Assembly (NCBI RefSeq): GCF_017872975.1
Contig: NZ_JAGGJP010000001.1
Span: 186,001-250,000 of the forward strand
Length of the DNA: 64,000 bases
Reading direction: 5' to 3'
DNA from: Rubellimicrobium aerolatum
GTDB taxonomy: Bacteria > Pseudomonadota > Alphaproteobacteria > Rhodobacterales > Rhodobacteraceae
Shown: positions 54,760 to 63,954 of the stretch, in pieces
Layout: each line of letters begins with the position of its first letter
Position numbering within the stretch: position 1 is the stretch's first letter
Program-made: the position numbers and the translations under genes
Notes under the pieces: model-generated
Told to the model about the DNA's origin: nothing
Seen by the model: the letters and a program-made list of their open reading frames with translations, nothing else
The model's database searches: none

Positions 54760-55935
54760 ATGACCCTGCCCCGCACCGCCACGACCTTCGCGCCGCCCGT
54801 CATGGAGGCGCGGCGCTGGCTGGAGGGCGTGGCGTTCCCGGCGAACCGGCCGCTGCTCAACGTGAGCCAGGCGGCGCCGGTCGATCCGCCGCCCGCGCCG
54901 CTGCGCGAGGCCATGTCCGAACTCGTGCTGAACGACCCCGCCGTGCACCTCTACGGGCCGGTGCTGGGGCTGCCCGCCCTGCGCGAGGAGATCGCGGGAC
55001 AGTGGTCGGCGGCCTACGGGGGCGAGGTGCGCGCGGATCGGGTCGCCATCACGGCAGGCTGCAACCAGGCCTATTGCGCCGCCCTCGCCGCCCTCTGCGG
55101 CGAGGGGGACGAGGTGATCCTGCCGGTGCCCTATTACTTCAATCATCGGATGTGGAACGACATGGCGGGGGTGCGGACGATCCCCCTGCCCTGCGGCCCC
55201 GGCCTGATCCCCGACCCGGAGGCGGCGGCCGCCCGGATCACGCCGCGCACGCGGGCCATCGTGCTGGTGACGCCGAACAACCCCGGCGGGGCGGAGTATC
55301 CGGCCGCCGTGGTCCGCGCCTTCTTCGACCTCGCGCGCGCGCGAGGGCTTGCGCTGGTGCTGGACGAGACCTACCGCGACTTCGATTCGCGCGAGGGGGC
55401 GCCGCACGACCTGTTCCGCGAGCCCGACTGGGACCGGACGCTGGTCCATCTGTATTCCTTCTCGAAGGCTTACCGGCTCACGGGGCATCGGGTGGGGGCG
55501 GTCCTGTCGTCGCCCGCCCGGCTGGCCGAGGTGGAGAAGTTCCTCGACACGGTGGCGATCTGCGCGCCGCAACTGGGGCAGCACGCGGCGCTCTGGGGGA
55601 TGCGGCACCTGGGCGAATGGGTCGCGGGCGAGCGGCGCGAGATCCTCGACCGCCGCGCGGCGGTGCTGGAGGGGTTCCCCCGGCTGGCGGCCAAGGGCTG
55701 GGAGCTGCGGGGCTGCGGGGCCTACTTCGCCTATGCGACGCACCCCTTCGCGGAAGGATCGGACGCGCTGGCGAAGCGGCTGGTGCGGGAGGCGGGCGTG
55801 CTGCTGCTGCCGGGGACAATGTTCTTCCCCGAGGGCGCGGCCGAGGCCGGGCGGGGCCTGCGGATCGCCTTCGCCAACGTGGACCGGCCGGGGATCGGCG
55901 CGCTGATCGACCGGCTGGACGGCGTGACGCCCTGA
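54760..55935 (+). CDS. PLP-dependent class I/II aminotransferase
   Basis: The 391-residue protein has the fold-type I pattern: ITAGCNQAYCAALAALCGEG near residue 95, VTPNNPGGAEYPAAVVRAFF, LVLDETYRDF and the PLP lysine in YSFSKAYRLTGHRVGAVLSS near 235. It resembles aspartate/aromatic aminotransferases, and the exact amino acid cannot be told from sequence. It lies between gpt and ppiD with its own promoter-like site. Confidence 0.9.
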   Translation: MTLPRTATTFAPPVMEARRWLEGVAFPANRPLLNVSQAAPVDPPPAPLREAMSELVLNDPAVHLYGPVLGLPALREEIAGQWSAAYGGEVRADRVAITAGCNQAYCAALAALCGEGDEVILPVPYYFNHRMWNDMAGVRTIPLPCGPGLIPDPEAAAARITPRTRAIVLVTPNNPGGAEYPAAVVRAFFDLARARGLALVLDETYRDFDSREGAPHDLFREPDWDRTLVHLYSFSKAYRLTGHRVGAVLSSPARLAEVEKFLDTVAICAPQLGQHAALWGMRHLGEWVAGERREILDRRAAVLEGFPRLAAKGWELRGCGAYFAYATHPFAEGSDALAKRLVREAGVLLLPGTMFFPEGAAEAGRGLRIAFANVDRPGIGALIDRLDGVTP

Positions 55936-55970
55936 CGCCGGCGACCCCGAGGCTCGCGGGCCCCTGACGC

Positions 55971-55999
55971 TTGCAGGCATCGGCCCGCCCGGCTAGGCA
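55971..55999 (+). promoter_or_regulatory. Likely ppiD promoter
   Basis: TTGCAG (55971-55976) and TAGGCA (55994-55999) are 17 bases apart and lie 38 bases ahead of the ppiD ATG. Confidence 0.45.
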
Positions 56000-56037
56000 G
56001 GGCCCGCCCCGGCAGAGGGCGCAGCGGGGGGACCGGC

Positions 56038-57873
56038 ATGGCGGCGCGCAGGAACAGCAAGTGGATCTACTGGCTCATGGTGGGCGGGATCCTCCTGGGC
56101 TTCGGGGGCTGGTTCACCGGCGGCGGCGGCGCGCGATCGACCGCCGTGGGGACCGTGGGCGGCCTGGAGATCAGCGCCCAGAGCTACGCCAACGCCTTGC
56201 AGAACCAGCTTCGCCAGATCGAGGAGCAGTCCGGCCAGCGGCTGACCCTGGAGCAGGCGCAGGCGCTGGGGCTCGACCGCGCGGTGCTGGCGCACGTGGT
56301 GACGCGGCGGGTGCTGGACGCCGAGGCGCGCAGGCTCGGCCTGTCGGCGGGCGACGCGCGGGTGGCCGAGGCCGTCCTGGCGACGCCGGGTTTCCAGGGG
56401 CTCGACGGGCAGTTCGATCGCGAGGTCTACCGCGAGCAGCTCCGCCGCAACGGGCTGACCGAGGCCGCCTTCGAGACGGCGCTGCGCGAGGACACGGCGA
56501 GGACGATCCTGCAGGCCGCGATCCTGGGCGGCGTGGCGCGGCCCGAGACCTATGCCGAGGTGCTGTCGGCCTGGACCAACGAGACGCGGGCCGTCACCTG
56601 GGCCCCGGTCGGGGCCGAGGGGGTGACGCTGCCGGAGCCCACCGCCGAGCAGCTCCGGGCCTACTACGACGCCCATCCCGGGGACTTCACCGCGCCGGAG
56701 GTGCGGCAGGTCGGCTATGCCTGGATCACGCCCGAGATGATCCAGGCCGAGCTGCCGGTCGATGACGCCGCCGTGCGGGAGCTTTACGAGAGCCGGCGGG
56801 ACGAGTTCGTGCAGGAGGAGCGCCGGCTGGTGGAGCGGCTGGTCTATCCCGACGAGGCGCAGGCGCAGGCGGCGCGCGCCCGGGTCGATGCGGGCGAGGC
56901 GGGGTTCGAGGACCTCGTGGCAGAGCGGGGGCTGCTGCTGGCGGATGCCGACCTGGGCGACGTGTCGCGGGCCGAGCTGGGCGCGGCGGGCGAGGCGGTG
57001 TTCGCGGCCGGGACGGGGAGCGTCGTCGGGCCCCTTCCCTCGGACCTCGGGCCGGCGCTCTACCGCGTCAACGCGGTGCTGGCGGCGCAGGAGACCAGCC
57101 TGGAGGAGGCCGCGCCCGGCCTGCGGACGGAGATCGCCAACGAGGCGGCGCGCGAGGTGATCGCCGGGATCGAGCCGCAGGTGCAGGACCTCCTGGCCGG
57201 GGGCGCGACGGTCGAGGACATCGCCCGGCGGACCGACCTGGAGGCCGGGCAGGTCGCCTGGTCGGAGGGCGCGACCGAGGGGCCGGCGGCCTATCAGGAG
57301 TTCCGCGACGCCGCCGCCGCCGCGCGGGAGGGCGCGTCGCCCGAGATCGTGCCGCTGGCGGACGGGGGGCTTCTGGTCCTGCGGCTCGATGGCGTGACGC
57401 CGCCCGCCCTGCGTCCCTTCGAGGAGGTCGAGGCCGAGGCGCGCGCCGGCTGGGAGGCGCAGGCCCGCCGCGAGGCCGTGCTGGCCCGGGCCGAGGCCGG
57501 GGCGGAGGCCATCGCCGGGGGCGCGAGCTTCGAGGACCAGGGCCTTGCGCCCGTCACCGAGCCCGCGCTGGCGCGGCGCGGCGCCATCGAGGGCACCCCG
57601 CCCGGCTTCGTGGAGGCGGCCTTCGGGATGCAGCGCGGCGCGACTCGGGCCCTGCCCTCGGGCGAGGGCGCGGTGGTGCTGCGGCTCGATTCGGTGACGC
57701 CGGCCCAGGCGGACGACCCGGCCGTGATCGCCGAGCGGGCGGCCGTGGAGTCGCAGGTCTCGGGCAGCCTTTCGCAGGATCTCATCGACGCCGTCGCCCA
57801 GGCGCTCCAGGCGGGGACCGAGATCCGCATCGACGACCAGGCCATCGCGGCCGTGAACGCGCAGATCAACTGA
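56038..57873 (+). CDS. ppiD: Membrane-anchored peptidyl-prolyl isomerase (PpiD/SurA type)
   Basis: PpiD is a periplasmic folding factor held by one N-terminal membrane helix, here WIYWLMVGGILLGFGGWF at residues 10-27. A SurA-like N-domain follows (VLAHVVTRRVLDAEARRLGL near 83), and a parvulin-type rotamase region is expected at about 240-380 (EERRLVERLVYPDEAQAQAA). The 611-residue length is typical. Its TGA stop shares a base with the trpE ATG, so the two genes are translationally coupled, an arrangement common in this family of bacteria. Confidence 0.9.
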   Translation: MAARRNSKWIYWLMVGGILLGFGGWFTGGGGARSTAVGTVGGLEISAQSYANALQNQLRQIEEQSGQRLTLEQAQALGLDRAVLAHVVTRRVLDAEARRLGLSAGDARVAEAVLATPGFQGLDGQFDREVYREQLRRNGLTEAAFETALREDTARTILQAAILGGVARPETYAEVLSAWTNETRAVTWAPVGAEGVTLPEPTAEQLRAYYDAHPGDFTAPEVRQVGYAWITPEMIQAELPVDDAAVRELYESRRDEFVQEERRLVERLVYPDEAQAQAARARVDAGEAGFEDLVAERGLLLADADLGDVSRAELGAAGEAVFAAGTGSVVGPLPSDLGPALYRVNAVLAAQETSLEEAAPGLRTEIANEAAREVIAGIEPQVQDLLAGGATVEDIARRTDLEAGQVAWSEGATEGPAAYQEFRDAAAAAREGASPEIVPLADGGLLVLRLDGVTPPALRPFEEVEAEARAGWEAQARREAVLARAEAGAEAIAGGASFEDQGLAPVTEPALARRGAIEGTPPGFVEAAFGMQRGATRALPSGEGAVVLRLDSVTPAQADDPAVIAERAAVESQVSGSLSQDLIDAVAQALQAGTEIRIDDQAIAAVNAQIN

Positions 57874-59384
57874 TGGCACTCCTTCCCGATTACGAGACGT
57901 TCCGCGCGGGCTACGAGGCTGGGCGCAACCAGGTGGTCTGGACGCGGCTGGCGGCGGACCTCGACACGCCGGTGTCGCTGATGCTGAAGCTCGCCGGGGC
58001 GGCCAAGCATTCGTTCATGCTGGAGAGCGTGACGGGGGGCGAGGTGCGGGGGCGCTACTCCATCGTCGGGATGAACCCGGACCTCGTGTGGGAATGCCGG
58101 GGGACCGGGAGCCGGCTGAACCGGGCGGCGCGCTATGACGAGGAGGCGTTCGAGGCGCTGCCCGGATCGCCGGTGGAGACGCTGCGGGCGCTGCTGGCGG
58201 AGTGCCGGGTCGAGTTGCCGGAGGGGTTGCCGGCGGCGTCGGCGGGGCTGTTCGGGTATCTGGGCTACGACATGATCCGGCTGATCGAGGATCTGCCGGA
58301 TTCGCGGCCCGACCCGCTGGGCCTGCCGGACGCGGTGATGCTGCGGCCGTCGGTGGTGGCGGTGCTGGACGGGGTGAAGGGCGACGTGATCCTGGTGGCG
58401 CCGGCCTGGACGGGATCGGGGCTGCCGGCGAAGGCGGCCCATGCCCAGGCGGCCGAGCGGGTGATGGACGCGCAGCGGGCGCTGGAGCGGGGGATGCCGA
58501 TGGCGCCCCGCGCGCTGGGGCAGCCGCGCGAAGCGTCGCCGCCGGTGTCGAACTTCACGAAGGCGGGCTACATGGCGGCCGTGGAGAAGGCCAAGGACTA
58601 CATCCGCGCGGGCGACATCTTCCAGGTGGTACCGGCGCAGCGCTGGACGCAGACCTTCGCGGAGCCGCCCTTCGCGTTGTATCGGAGCCTGCGCCGGACC
58701 AACCCGTCGCCCTTCATGTTCTTCTTCAACTTCGGCGGCTATCAGGTGATCGGCGCGAGCCCCGAGATCCTGGTGCGGGTCTTCGGGAGCGAGGTGACGA
58801 TCCGCCCGATCGCCGGGACGCGGCCGCGTGGGCAGACGCCCGAGCAGGATCGGGCCCACGAGGAGTCGCTGCTGGCCGACCAGAAGGAACGGGCGGAGCA
58901 CCTGATGCTGCTCGACTTGGGTCGCAACGACGTGGGGCGAGTGGCGAAGCCGGGCACGGTGCGGCCGACCGAGTCCTTCGTGATCGAGCGGTATTCCCAC
59001 GTCATGCACATCGTGTCGAACGTGGTGGGCGAACTGGCCGAGGGGCAGGACGCGCTGTCGGCCTTCTTCGCGGGAATGCCGGCAGGGACGGTCTCGGGCG
59101 CCCCCAAGGTGCGGGCGATGCAGATCATCGACGAGCTGGAGCCCGAGAAGCGCGGCGTCTACGGCGGCGGCGTCGGCTACTTCAGCGCGAACGGCGACAT
59201 GGACATGTGCATCGCGCTGCGGACGGCGGTGCTGAAGGGCGACCAGCTCTACATCCAGTCGGGCGGCGGCGTCGTCTACGACAGCGACCCCGAGGCGGAA
59301 TACATGGAAACGGTCCACAAGTCGCAGGCCATCCGCAAGGCGGCCGAGGACGCGGCGATGTTCCGGCCCGAGGGGAACGGCTAG
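57873..59384 (+). CDS. trpE: Anthranilate synthase component I
   Basis: TrpE makes anthranilate from chorismate with ammonia supplied by TrpG, the first step of tryptophan synthesis. The 503-residue protein has the tryptophan-binding feedback region (KHSFMLESVTGGEVRGRYSI, containing the LLES-type motif) and the chorismate-binding core PFMFFFNFGGYQVIGASPEI, IAGTRPRGQTPEQDRAHEES and PAGTVSGAPKVRAMQIIDEL. It overlaps ppiD by one base. No leader peptide attenuator is possible directly upstream because of that overlap. trpG is not in the window. Confidence 0.96.
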   Translation: MALLPDYETFRAGYEAGRNQVVWTRLAADLDTPVSLMLKLAGAAKHSFMLESVTGGEVRGRYSIVGMNPDLVWECRGTGSRLNRAARYDEEAFEALPGSPVETLRALLAECRVELPEGLPAASAGLFGYLGYDMIRLIEDLPDSRPDPLGLPDAVMLRPSVVAVLDGVKGDVILVAPAWTGSGLPAKAAHAQAAERVMDAQRALERGMPMAPRALGQPREASPPVSNFTKAGYMAAVEKAKDYIRAGDIFQVVPAQRWTQTFAEPPFALYRSLRRTNPSPFMFFFNFGGYQVIGASPEILVRVFGSEVTIRPIAGTRPRGQTPEQDRAHEESLLADQKERAEHLMLLDLGRNDVGRVAKPGTVRPTESFVIERYSHVMHIVSNVVGELAEGQDALSAFFAGMPAGTVSGAPKVRAMQIIDELEPEKRGVYGGGVGYFSANGDMDMCIALRTAVLKGDQLYIQSGGGVVYDSDPEAEYMETVHKSQAIRKAAEDAAMFRPEGNG

Positions 59385-59411
59385 GACTCTTCGTCGAAGA
59401 ATTCTGGCCCG

Positions 59412-60437
59412 TCAGGCCGCGCGCCGGCCTTCCTCCTCGACCGCCGCGAGCGCCTTGAGAAGCACCCCGACCCCCGCGCCGGGGCGGTTCGCCTCCTCGG
59501 ACAGGATGCGCCGCCAGCCCCGCGCGCCGGGCCGCCCGACGAAGAGGCCGAGCATGTGGCGTGTCACCTGATGGAGCCGCCCGCCTTGCGCGAGATGCGC
59601 CTCGATCTGGGGGATCATGGCGCGGGCGGCCTCCTCCGGCCCCGCGAGCGGCGGCGTCCCGGACCAGAGCCGGTCGGCCTCGCCCAGGATGTCCCAGGGC
59701 TGGTGGTAGGCCGCGCGCCCGATCATCACGCCGTCGAGGCCCTGCGCCAGCAGCGATTCCGCCTGCGCGAGCGTCTGCACCCCGCCGTTGAGCGAGACGT
59801 GAAGCTCGGGGAACCGCGCCTTCATCCGAAGGACGAGGGGGTAGTCGAGCGGCGGCACCTCGCGGTTCTCCTTGGGGCTGAGGCCCTGGAGCCACGCCTT
59901 GCGGGCGTGGATGGTGACGCGGCGCACCCCGACCCCGGCCACCGCGTCGAGGAAGCGCGGCAGCGCCGATTCGGGGTCTTGGTCGTCCACGCCGATGCGG
60001 CACTTGACGGTGATCTCGGCGTCGGTCGCCTCGCGCATGGCCCGAAGGCCCTCGGCCACGAGGTCCGGCTTCTCCATTAGCACCGCGCCAAAGCAACCCG
60101 ACTGCACCCGGTCCGAGGGGCAGCCGCAGTTCAGGTTCACCTCCGGATAACCCCAGTCGCCCCCAATCCGCGCCGCCTCGGCCAGCTCGCGCGGGTCGGA
60201 GCCGCCGATCTGGAGCGCCACCGGCTGCTCGGCAGGCGCGAAGCCGAGGAGGCGCGAGCGGTCGCCGTGGAGGATGGCGGGGGCGGTCACCATCTCGGTG
60301 TAAAGAAGCGCGCGGCGGGACAGGACCCGGTGGAAGGCCCGGCAGTGGGTGTCGGTCCAGTCCATCATCGGCGCGACGGACAGGCGAGACGCCTTGCCGT
60401 CGTGGAGATTTCGCAGGTTCTGGGCGGTGTCGGTCAT
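59412..60437 (-). CDS. dusA: tRNA-dihydrouridine synthase A
   Basis: DusA reduces specific uridines in the D loop of tRNAs with FMN and NADPH. The 341-residue protein has RLSVAPMMDWTDTHCRAFHR at the N-terminus, the active cysteine in NLNCGCPSDRVQSGCFGAVL near residue 102 and VKCRIGVDDQ. MNGGV-type phosphate binding is seen as SLNGGVQTLAQAE. It converges with trpE. The 5' end of dusA is a known insertion site for integrative elements, and an integrase remnant lies about 100 bases outside it here. Confidence 0.95.
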   Translation of the reverse strand: MTDTAQNLRNLHDGKASRLSVAPMMDWTDTHCRAFHRVLSRRALLYTEMVTAPAILHGDRSRLLGFAPAEQPVALQIGGSDPRELAEAARIGGDWGYPEVNLNCGCPSDRVQSGCFGAVLMEKPDLVAEGLRAMREATDAEITVKCRIGVDDQDPESALPRFLDAVAGVGVRRVTIHARKAWLQGLSPKENREVPPLDYPLVLRMKARFPELHVSLNGGVQTLAQAESLLAQGLDGVMIGRAAYHQPWDILGEADRLWSGTPPLAGPEEAARAMIPQIEAHLAQGGRLHQVTRHMLGLFVGRPGARGWRRILSEEANRPGAGVGVLLKALAAVEEEGRRAA

Positions 60438-60534
60438 GGCGGGGGCCTGCGGATCTGCTCTTGTTCTCGTCGGTTCCGGCGGGTTCCTGCCTCGCGGCGG
60501 CTACGGAGTAGCCGGAGCGAGGAGGCGTGCAATC

Positions 60535-60720
60535 GTCCTGGGCATCATCACGAAGCGGACGGGCCGCGACGGATCGACCGGATATACGGCGCAGGTGAAG
60601 GTCTGGCGAGGGGGCAAGGTCGTGCATTCGCAGGCCGCGACCTTCGACCGCGAGTCCCCCGCCCGTGCGTGGATCAGGCGCAAGGATGCCGGGCTGGCGC
60701 AGCCCGGCGCGGCGGAGGCG
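60535..60720 (+). pseudogene. Tyrosine integrase N-terminal remnant
   Basis: The frame reads GIITKRTGRDGSTGYTAQVK, then VWRGGKVVHSQAATFDRESP, ARAWIRRKDAGLAQPGA. This is the N-terminal arm-binding domain of phage-type integrases, whose homologues start MGSIIERKRKDGTTAYLAQ and have AAWIxRREKELxxPGA. A CTG stands where the initiator ATG is expected. The core-binding and catalytic domains are absent; the frame continues as unrelated sequence. It lies next to the 5' end of dusA, which fits the dusA-targeting family of integrases. Confidence 0.7.
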
Positions 60721-60886
60721 GCGAAGCGGCCCAAGCCGCAGGTCGGCGGAGCCCGTGGCAGGGCCGGCCAGGACCGACGCCGATCAAGGCCAGAGACCAG
60801 GCGCGCCTGCCTTCCTTGGCGGAGACGCGGGAAAACCCTTCCGCCTGGGCGCGGCCGATCCCATGACGCTCCTCCCGGAGATCGTA

Positions 60887-60916
60887 TTGACGCTGGGGCA
60901 AGTTGGTTCGTAACCT
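60887..60916 (+). promoter_or_regulatory. Promoter of the peptidoglycan-binding protein gene
   Basis: TTGACG (60887-60892) and TAACCT (60911-60916) are separated by 18 bases and lie 24 bases before the ATG at 60941, which has GAAGGGGG as ribosome binding site. Confidence 0.5.
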
Positions 60917-60940
60917 TCCGATGTCGAAGGGGGATCGGAC

Positions 60941-63808
60941 ATGGGCGTGCGACTGGTGCTCCCGAGCTGCCTGCTGGCGCTCGGAGTGACGACCGCAGCG
61001 GCGGCGGATGACTTGGAGCGCATCCTCGGGCTCGGATTGCGGGCGATCATCGAGACGCAGCGACTCCAGCAGGCCGCGCCTTCGGCTCCGTCCGCCGCAT
61101 CGCCCGCGCGCCAGACGGCCCCGCGCGCCGCCCGTGCCTCCTCTCCCGCCATCGCACTTGCCCAGGAGCGGCTCAACGCGCTGGGTTACGACGCGGGCCC
61201 GCCCGACGGGCAGGCCGGACAGCGCACCCAGGCGGCGATCGCCCGCTGGCAAGCCGACCAGGGGCTCCCCGCCACGGGCATGCTGACCGACGTGGAAATG
61301 GCCCGGCTCGCCGGCGGCGTCGGGGGAGCCGCGCCCGCGCCTCCCGCCGAGGTGCTGCCTCGGGACGAGATGGCGAGGCTCCAGCTCGCCTTGCGGTCGC
61401 TGGGCTACGACGCCGGGACGGCCGATGGCGTGGCGGGGCGGCGGACCGGGCAGGCGATCGCGCGGTTCCTGACGGACCGGGGCCTCGACCCCTACCAGAC
61501 GCCGATCCGTCAGGCGCAGTCGCTGATCGTCGCGGCGGCCGGCGAAGGCTCCACGGCGCCACAGGCCGGCAACGCCCGGCCAGGGTCACGGACTGCGGGA
61601 AGCATCCCCGTGAACCTCCCGCCCATGCTCGAGGTCGGGCAGGACCCCGCCTCGGGCGCGGCCATGGCGGGCGGGGCGGTGGTGGTGAGCCAGGATCCCT
61701 GGATCTTCGATGGCAGCCCTGGCGACGACGACGGCACTGAGGCGCAGCGCGGGGCGCTATCGCGCCTGGTCCTCCTCTACGCGCTGAAGGGCAACCCCGG
61801 CCTTCTCGACGATCCGTCCTCGACCCTCGACTTCGCGCGCCTGCTGCCGCGCGCCGAGATCGAGCCCTTCGTCTCCTCCGGCCCCCTCGGCGGGCAGGGC
61901 GGAGCCTTCGACTGGAGCGGCGCCGGGTGGCGCGGAGCCACGCAGTTCGCGGCCGAGGACAGTCGGCAGGCCTTCCTTGCGGCCTTCCGCGACGATCTCA
62001 TGAGCCGGGCCGCAGCCGCGCCGATGACCCTCCTGGACGTGAGCGAGATCGGGTTCGGGCCCTATGACGTGGCCAACGAGGTCCTGGCCCTGGAGGTGAG
62101 CCGGGTGCCGGGCGGCTGGTGGGAGCAGGGCGGAGCGGAGGTCGATTTCGACCTGTCCACCACCGGCGCCCTTCCGACGCAGTGGCATCTACCCCCGGCC
62201 GAGGCGCGTCGCGCGATCGAGGCCGCCGTGGCGGGGTTCCAGGCGGACAAGTCGCTTCGGAAAGTCTGGGAGCATCCTGACTTCGATCCGAACGGAAGCG
62301 AGCAGCCCGCGCGCGGAATCGTCCTGACCCGGCTGGAGGTGCGCGGGCTCCGCCCGATCGACGGCGGTATCCTCCTTGAGCTGGAGGCCACCGAGGCGGT
62401 GGTCCACGACGGCCTGAGCTCCTGGAACGAGATCGGGCGGCTGCCGATCGAAAGGGCGGCCTCGGTCTTCGATGGGCCGCCGGTCCTCGACGCCTTGTGG
62501 CCCCGGTTGTGGCGGGCCGGCGCGGACCCGGCCCTTCTCGACGACACGTCCTTCGTGTCCGAGACCTTCGCCATCCGCCGCGACCAGGAGACGGCGCTGG
62601 CCACGAGGTCGGACGCGCCGCTCACCAGCTTCCCCCTGGTCGTCTCGCCGGCGCTTCTCGGCTCGTATCTCGACCCCACGGCCGGGGACCTCGCCCGGAT
62701 GCGGGACTGGATCGCCGCGCAGTCGCAGAGCCTGCCGAACCGGGTGACCGTTCCCGGCCTGTCCATGCACGCCGCGCAGGAGGTGGCCGAGTTCGACCCG
62801 ATGGAGTCGCTGCGGCTCAGCGGCGCGCCGGAGGCCGGACGGCAAGGCTGGGAGAGCGCCCCCTTGGCCGCGGCGCAGGCGATCCTCCCCGACAGCCTCG
62901 GCTTCGTGCCGATGGGCTCGGGCCGCCATGCGACGGCCGTGGTGGCGATGCATCCCCATCCAGCCTGGTATGGCATCCCCCTTCCCTTCGTGCCGACCCA
63001 GGACCGGGGCGACCTGACGCTCGACGTGCTGGCGGCCACGCTGGAGACCGATGCCACCGGCGCGCCCTTTGTCCTGCTGGACGTCGCCCCGGCGTCGCTG
63101 GCGTGGCAGCGACGGGACGAGTCCGGCGCGGTGGCGGAAACCGGCGTGATCGAGATCGCGGCCCCCGCCCCCATGTCGGTCCCGGCCGAGGACCCCGCCT
63201 GGGACGTGGCCGGCGTGCGGCTCGGGATGCCGCTGGCCGAGGCCGAGGCCGCGGCGCTGGCCTTCATCGGCGGGACGGCGGATCGTCATGTCAGCGATGG
63301 CGAGGACCCGGCCCTGGGCCATCGCGTCCAGTTGACCGCGACAGGGGGCGGCGAGATCGTCGTCCTGTTCCACGATCCGGCCAGCGCCGGCTCTCCGGTC
63401 ACGGCGGTCGGCCGCCGGGTCTTTCCGCCGTCGGCCGGTGGCCTGGAGGCTGCGGTCGCTCAGGTCCGCCCCTCCCTGGAGGCCAAGTACGGCCTGGCCT
63501 CCGGCACCGGCCGGAACGAGCCCTTCGTCCTCTTCTGGGCAGTCGATCCCCTGGTGCTCCTGCGGCTGACCGAAGGGCTCGATCACGATGACCCCTGCTC
63601 GCTCCGGCGCACGCTCGTCAACTACCTTGACTGGGGCATTGTCTCGCTCGAAACGGCGCCCGACGGACCCGACTGCGGTCCGATGCTCGGGGTCATGATC
63701 TCGGACGGCGCGGTGGACCAGTTCCTGACCGACACCGGGCTTTTCGCACCCCTCCACGCCCGCGCCGCCGCCGAGGCGGAGCCCCCCGCACCCGCCATCA
63801 AGTTCTGA
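60941..63808 (+). CDS. Large exported protein with two peptidoglycan-binding domains
   Basis: The 955-residue protein has a signal peptide (LVLPSCLLALGVTTAAAA) and a first PG_binding_1 domain near residues 68-125 (RLNALGYDAGPPDGQAGQRT, QAAIARWQADQGLPATG). A second is near 142-190 (LQLALRSLGYDAGTADGVAG). Three quarters of the protein that follows has no domain I recognise. It contains mixed alpha/beta segments, a segment VAGVRLGMPLAEAEAAALAF near 755 that resembles small repeats of periplasmic proteins, and few cysteines. It is probably periplasmic and holds the cell wall, with an unknown C-terminal activity. Confidence 0.8.
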   Translation: MGVRLVLPSCLLALGVTTAAAADDLERILGLGLRAIIETQRLQQAAPSAPSAASPARQTAPRAARASSPAIALAQERLNALGYDAGPPDGQAGQRTQAAIARWQADQGLPATGMLTDVEMARLAGGVGGAAPAPPAEVLPRDEMARLQLALRSLGYDAGTADGVAGRRTGQAIARFLTDRGLDPYQTPIRQAQSLIVAAAGEGSTAPQAGNARPGSRTAGSIPVNLPPMLEVGQDPASGAAMAGGAVVVSQDPWIFDGSPGDDDGTEAQRGALSRLVLLYALKGNPGLLDDPSSTLDFARLLPRAEIEPFVSSGPLGGQGGAFDWSGAGWRGATQFAAEDSRQAFLAAFRDDLMSRAAAAPMTLLDVSEIGFGPYDVANEVLALEVSRVPGGWWEQGGAEVDFDLSTTGALPTQWHLPPAEARRAIEAAVAGFQADKSLRKVWEHPDFDPNGSEQPARGIVLTRLEVRGLRPIDGGILLELEATEAVVHDGLSSWNEIGRLPIERAASVFDGPPVLDALWPRLWRAGADPALLDDTSFVSETFAIRRDQETALATRSDAPLTSFPLVVSPALLGSYLDPTAGDLARMRDWIAAQSQSLPNRVTVPGLSMHAAQEVAEFDPMESLRLSGAPEAGRQGWESAPLAAAQAILPDSLGFVPMGSGRHATAVVAMHPHPAWYGIPLPFVPTQDRGDLTLDVLAATLETDATGAPFVLLDVAPASLAWQRRDESGAVAETGVIEIAAPAPMSVPAEDPAWDVAGVRLGMPLAEAEAAALAFIGGTADRHVSDGEDPALGHRVQLTATGGGEIVVLFHDPASAGSPVTAVGRRVFPPSAGGLEAAVAQVRPSLEAKYGLASGTGRNEPFVLFWAVDPLVLLRLTEGLDHDDPCSLRRTLVNYLDWGIVSLETAPDGPDCGPMLGVMISDGAVDQFLTDTGLFAPLHARAAAEAEPPAPAIKF

Positions 63809-63954
63809 ACCCGAGATCCCCACGCCCGCCACCCCGTCTGCTGGCCCCTTGGGCGGCCAAGATCGCGGCTTTGCGCGACGGCATCGCATTTCGCGAACCA
63901 TCCCGGACGGCGATTCGGGACGGGGCCGTCGTCGGCCTGCCTCGAAGGCAGGCC

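Noticed and set aside
57700-57873. trp leader-peptide attenuator before trpE
   Set aside because: trpE starts on the last base of ppiD, leaving no room for a leader; no Trp-rich mini-frame with a terminator is present.
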